Part shown: one piece after another, positions 62,260 through 64,000 of the stretch
Layout: each line of letters opens with the position of its first letter
Numbering within the stretch: the first letter of the stretch is position 1
NCBI RefSeq assembly: GCF_003268775.1
Contig: NZ_QLSU01000038.1
Location: 24,072-88,071 of the forward strand
Reading direction: 5' to 3'
DNA: 64,000 bases
Source of the DNA: Paraburkholderia unamae
GTDB taxonomy: Bacteria; Pseudomonadota; Gammaproteobacteria; Burkholderiales; Burkholderiaceae
Program-made: the position numbers and the translations under genes
Notes under the pieces: model-generated
Database searches by the model: none
Seen by the model: the letters and a program-made list of their open reading frames with translations, nothing else
What the model was told of the DNA's origin: nothing

Positions 62260-63274
62260 GCTCAATTTCACCAGCAAGGTCCGCGCGGGGATGGCGGCGG
62301 AACGCGTTTCGGCCGGTGAGCGTCTCGCCGAGGCCGATGTCGTGAATATCGCGCAGCGCGACGCCGGGACGGCAAGCCCTGAGGCCCCGCCGGCTCCCGA
62401 ACCCGTTGAAAGCGGCGACGCGCTGCTGACTTTGCATGCGGTTCGGAAAATTCCCGTCGAAGACGTCGTCTCCAATCCGTACAATCCGCGCGCGTTCTAC
62501 AGCGCCGAGACGATCGACGAGCTGGCCGAGAGCTTTGCCGCGCAAGGGCAGATCACGCCAATCCTCGTCACGAAACTCGCGGCGTTCCCTGGCCAGTATG
62601 TCATCGTCGACGGCGAGCGACGGATTCGCGCCGCCCGCTCGCGCGGCGACAAGTACATCGATGCTGATGTCCGCGAAGGCCTCGACAATCAAAACCTGTA
62701 TCTGCGCGCCTACCACGCCAACAAGGAGCGCGAGGAGCAGACGGTCTTCGATGACGCGCTCGCGTGGAAGAAACTGCTCGACGATCGCGTCTATGTCGAT
62801 CAGGTCGAACTGGGCGTGGCCGTAGGCGAGGACCCGAAGCACATCAGCAAGGTGATTGCGCTCACGTCCCTGCCGCCGTATCTGCTTCAGCGGATGGCAC
62901 AGAACCGCAAGGAGATTGGGCTCGGACACGCCTACAACATCAAGCTGATCTTCGATCGGGCAGGCGCGAGCGTCGCCGAGCATTGGCTCCAGCAGGTGAT
63001 CGAAGGGAAGGCGAGCGTGCGCAAGCTCGAAGCGGCGGCTTCGGCCGAAGCGGGCGCGCGTCGCGTCGGGCCGCGCCGCACGCATTACCAGTCGCGCGTC
63101 CAGTTCAATCGTCCCGATGGTGTCGCGCTGGGCGAGTTGAAGTTGTTCGGCGACGGCCGCGCGGAATTGAGCCTGAAGGGCATCGCGCCAGTGGATCAGC
63201 AGCGCTTGGCTGAGCGCGTGAAGGCCGTCGTCGAGCAGTGGGCCTCCGAAATGGACACATCCGACGCGGCTTGA
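62249..63274 (+). CDS. parB: ParB/Spo0J family partition protein
   Basis: 341 aa. The N-terminal region contains likely ParA-interacting residues (MAAKLNFTSKVRAGM). A ParB/Srx CTP-binding domain has the GERRIRA box (residues 122-128), then a central HTH (YVDQVELGVAVGEDPKHISKVIALTSLP) and a C-terminal dimerisation region after a basic linker (GARRVGPRRTHYQSR). It should bind the CTCCACGTGGAG sites upstream of parA and spread as a CTP clamp. Cotranscribed with parA (11-bp overlap). Confidence 0.94.
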   Translation: MAAKLNFTSKVRAGMAAERVSAGERLAEADVVNIAQRDAGTASPEAPPAPEPVESGDALLTLHAVRKIPVEDVVSNPYNPRAFYSAETIDELAESFAAQGQITPILVTKLAAFPGQYVIVDGERRIRAARSRGDKYIDADVREGLDNQNLYLRAYHANKEREEQTVFDDALAWKKLLDDRVYVDQVELGVAVGEDPKHISKVIALTSLPPYLLQRMAQNRKEIGLGHAYNIKLIFDRAGASVAEHWLQQVIEGKASVRKLEAAASAEAGARRVGPRRTHYQSRVQFNRPDGVALGELKLFGDGRAELSLKGIAPVDQQRLAERVKAVVEQWASEMDTSDAA

Positions 63275-63601
63275 TCGCTTCTCGTGTGCCGTTGCCCGTG
63301 AGAGCGGGGCAGGGCGTCGTCGTACGCCCTTTTTTATCGATCCCCAGCTGCGTATACGGCGAAAGCGGCGCAGCAGGGTCGAATCCGTGAAACAAGGCCC
63401 ACCAAATTGAACGAAAGCATTAATCTATTCAAATCAATAGGTTATATTTCGTTTTCTAGAATGTTTCACGATGACGAGTGCCCGGATGAGGGTTGAAACA
63501 CGCTTTTTGTGGCGTTTGGCTTGAGCTCGCTGGCGTTCCGAATAAATCGTATTAAACAATACGTAAATTGTAGTTCGCTTCGGACAACCTGATTCAGGCA
63601 A
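63275..63601. other. Intergenic region after parB, no gene seen
   Basis: Beyond the terminator the DNA is AT-rich (63400-63600), with an imperfect inverted repeat AATCTATT/AATAGGTT near 63419-63440. No convincing ORF, RNA gene or parS copy. The region ends at the ilvA promoter/leader. Confidence 0.5.
63311..63335 (+). terminator. Intrinsic terminator of parAB
   Basis: Stem AGGGCGT / ACGCCCT with loop CGTCGT (63311-63330) and a T-run, 36 bp after the parB stop. Confidence 0.85.
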
Positions 63602-63630
63602 TTGACAAGCCCACAACGCCAGGTCATTCT
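63602..63630 (+). promoter_or_regulatory. Candidate ilvA leader promoter
   Basis: Perfect -35 TTGACA (63602-63607) and, after 17 bp, CATTCT (63625-63630) as a weak -10. Predicted start is near 63637, at or just before the leader ATG 63638, so the leader peptide might be translated from a very short or leaderless transcript. Confidence 0.45.
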
Positions 63631-63637
63631 TAACGAG

Positions 63638-63700
63638 ATGAACTGCGGCCTTTTCTCGATTGCGCTGATTATTCGCACCATTCAACGAATGGTGGGTTAG
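63638..63700 (+). CDS. Ile-rich leader peptide of ilvA attenuator
   Basis: 20-codon ORF, product MNCGLFSIALIIRTIQRMVG, with Ile at 8, 11, 12 and 15, Leu at 5 and 10, and Val at 19. The tandem ATT ATT codons (63668-63673) lie directly before the first hairpin. No strong Shine-Dalgarno precedes it. Assignment rests on the composition, the overlap with hairpin 1:2 and the terminator upstream of ilvA. Similar to ilv/leu leader peptides in principle, not in sequence. Confidence 0.6.
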   Translation: MNCGLFSIALIIRTIQRMVG

Positions 63701-63746
63701 CGCACGTTTGGCAGCAGCGACAACAACCCGCCCCACGAGGCGGGTT
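63662..63746 (+). ncRNA. Transcription attenuator of ilvA (alternative hairpins)
   Basis: Pause hairpin 1:2 is CACCATTC (63676-63683) / GAATGGTG (63687-63694), with outer GCGCT/AGCGC pairs (63662-63666 and 63699-63703). Antiterminator 2:3 is GGTGGGTT (63691-63698) / AACCCGCC (63725-63732), 8 bp with one G-U. Terminator 3:4 is AACCCGCC / GGCGGGTT (63739-63746). Segments 1 and 2 overlap the leader peptide. Ribosome stalling at the Ile codons would free segment 2 and favour readthrough. Confidence 0.65.
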
Positions 63747-63750
63747 TTTT
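63725..63750 (+). terminator. Intrinsic terminator upstream of ilvA
   Basis: Stem AACCCGCC / GGCGGGTT with loop CCACGA, followed by TTTT. 45 bp before the ilvA ATG, with no full-size gene in between, so it acts as the leader terminator rather than a gene-end terminator. Confidence 0.88.
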
Positions 63751-63794
63751 GTTTCCGCCTCCTGGTCAAAACGAAAGTCTGTACAGGAGCCGTC

Positions 63795-64000
63795 ATGCAG
63801 GTGCACCAAAGCCGTCCCGCCGCCCAGGCAAAAGAAACCACCGAGACCCGACCGGACGAGAACGGCTATCTCAGGAAGATCCTCACGGCGCGCGTGTACG
63901 ATGCGGCCCGCGAGACCGAACTCGAACGCGCCCCGAACCTCTCGGCGCGCCTGCGCAACGCCGTGTTCCTCAAGCGCGAGGACAACCAGCCGGTGTTCTC
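63795..64000 (+). CDS. ilvA: Threonine ammonia-lyase, biosynthetic (3' truncated by window edge)
   Basis: 68 codons visible from ATG 63795, preceded by CAGGAG. The segment ENGYLRKILTARVYDAARETEL followed by SARLRNAVFLKREDNQPVFS matches the N-terminus of biosynthetic threonine deaminase (E. coli: EYLRAVLRAPVYEAAQ...NVILVKREDRQPVHS). It deaminates threonine to 2-oxobutanoate, the first step to isoleucine. The PLP lysine and the ACT-like control domain lie beyond the window. Preceded by an apparent attenuator. Confidence 0.9.
   Translation, partial: MQVHQSRPAAQAKETTETRPDENGYLRKILTARVYDAARETELERAPNLSARLRNAVFLKREDNQPVF

Noticed and set aside
63434..63841. 135-codon reverse-strand open frame between parB and ilvA
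   Set aside because: It overlaps the ilvA leader, terminator and the start of ilvA; translation is basic and unlike known proteins.
1..64000. tRNA, rRNA, insertion sequences and prophage genes
   Set aside because: None was recognised by eye; a tRNA or covariance-model scan could still find short RNAs that I cannot see.

Overview
The window is GC-rich proteobacterial DNA with strong Burkholderiaceae character (Paraburkholderia, Caballeronia or Burkholderia). It has Burkholderia-type general porins whose mature ends begin QSSVTLYG, DUF4148 small exported proteins, many LysR, IclR and Lrp regulators, and acyl-CoA catabolic clusters. The right end (about 57.7-63.3 kb) is a plasmid-type replication and partition locus: an iteron array, a Rep_3-family initiator, five centromere-like palindromes, parA and parB. 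Because an amino-acid biosynthesis gene (ilvA) and many ordinary metabolic genes surround it, the replicon is most likely a second chromosome (chromid) or megaplasmid. This is inference from the window alone.

Layout. 1-15 kb holds acyl-CoA and amino-acid catabolism: a paired acyl-CoA dehydrogenase; a dpaL / M20 hydrolase / carbamoylase operon with a divergent Lrp-type regulator; a class II aldolase; a reverse-strand crotonase-SDR-thiolase operon; and, facing it, an IclR / acyl-CoA ligase / acyl-CoA dehydrogenase / CoA-transferase operon. 15-24.4 kb carries a MHYT-GGDEF-EAL protein, a chemoreceptor, a DinB-like protein, AraC and LysR regulators and a DmdC-like acyl-CoA dehydrogenase. 24.7-32.6 kb carries a porin and a complete RND efflux operon. 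32.6-44 kb carries an orphan UgpB, small enzymes and lipoproteins, a second porin, a Mn2+-riboswitch-controlled CaCA antiporter, an HPP-CBS membrane protein, a TetR/MFS pair and a LysR gene.

44-57.7 kb looks like an envelope-stress and signalling block: a response regulator with a degenerate receiver, a second RND tripartite pump, and a five-gene reverse-strand signalling array (HK2, pseudo-receiver regulator 2, canonical regulator, HK1, pseudo-receiver regulator 1) flanked by two DUF4148 genes. A third DUF4148 gene lies at 36 kb.

57.7-64 kb is the origin and partition region, then ilvA, which runs off the window. Upstream of ilvA the sequence shows a short Ile-rich leader ORF, an overlapping hairpin, a possible antiterminator pairing and an intrinsic terminator, which together fit a classical transcription attenuator. 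No rRNA, tRNA, insertion sequence, prophage or CRISPR array was recognised.
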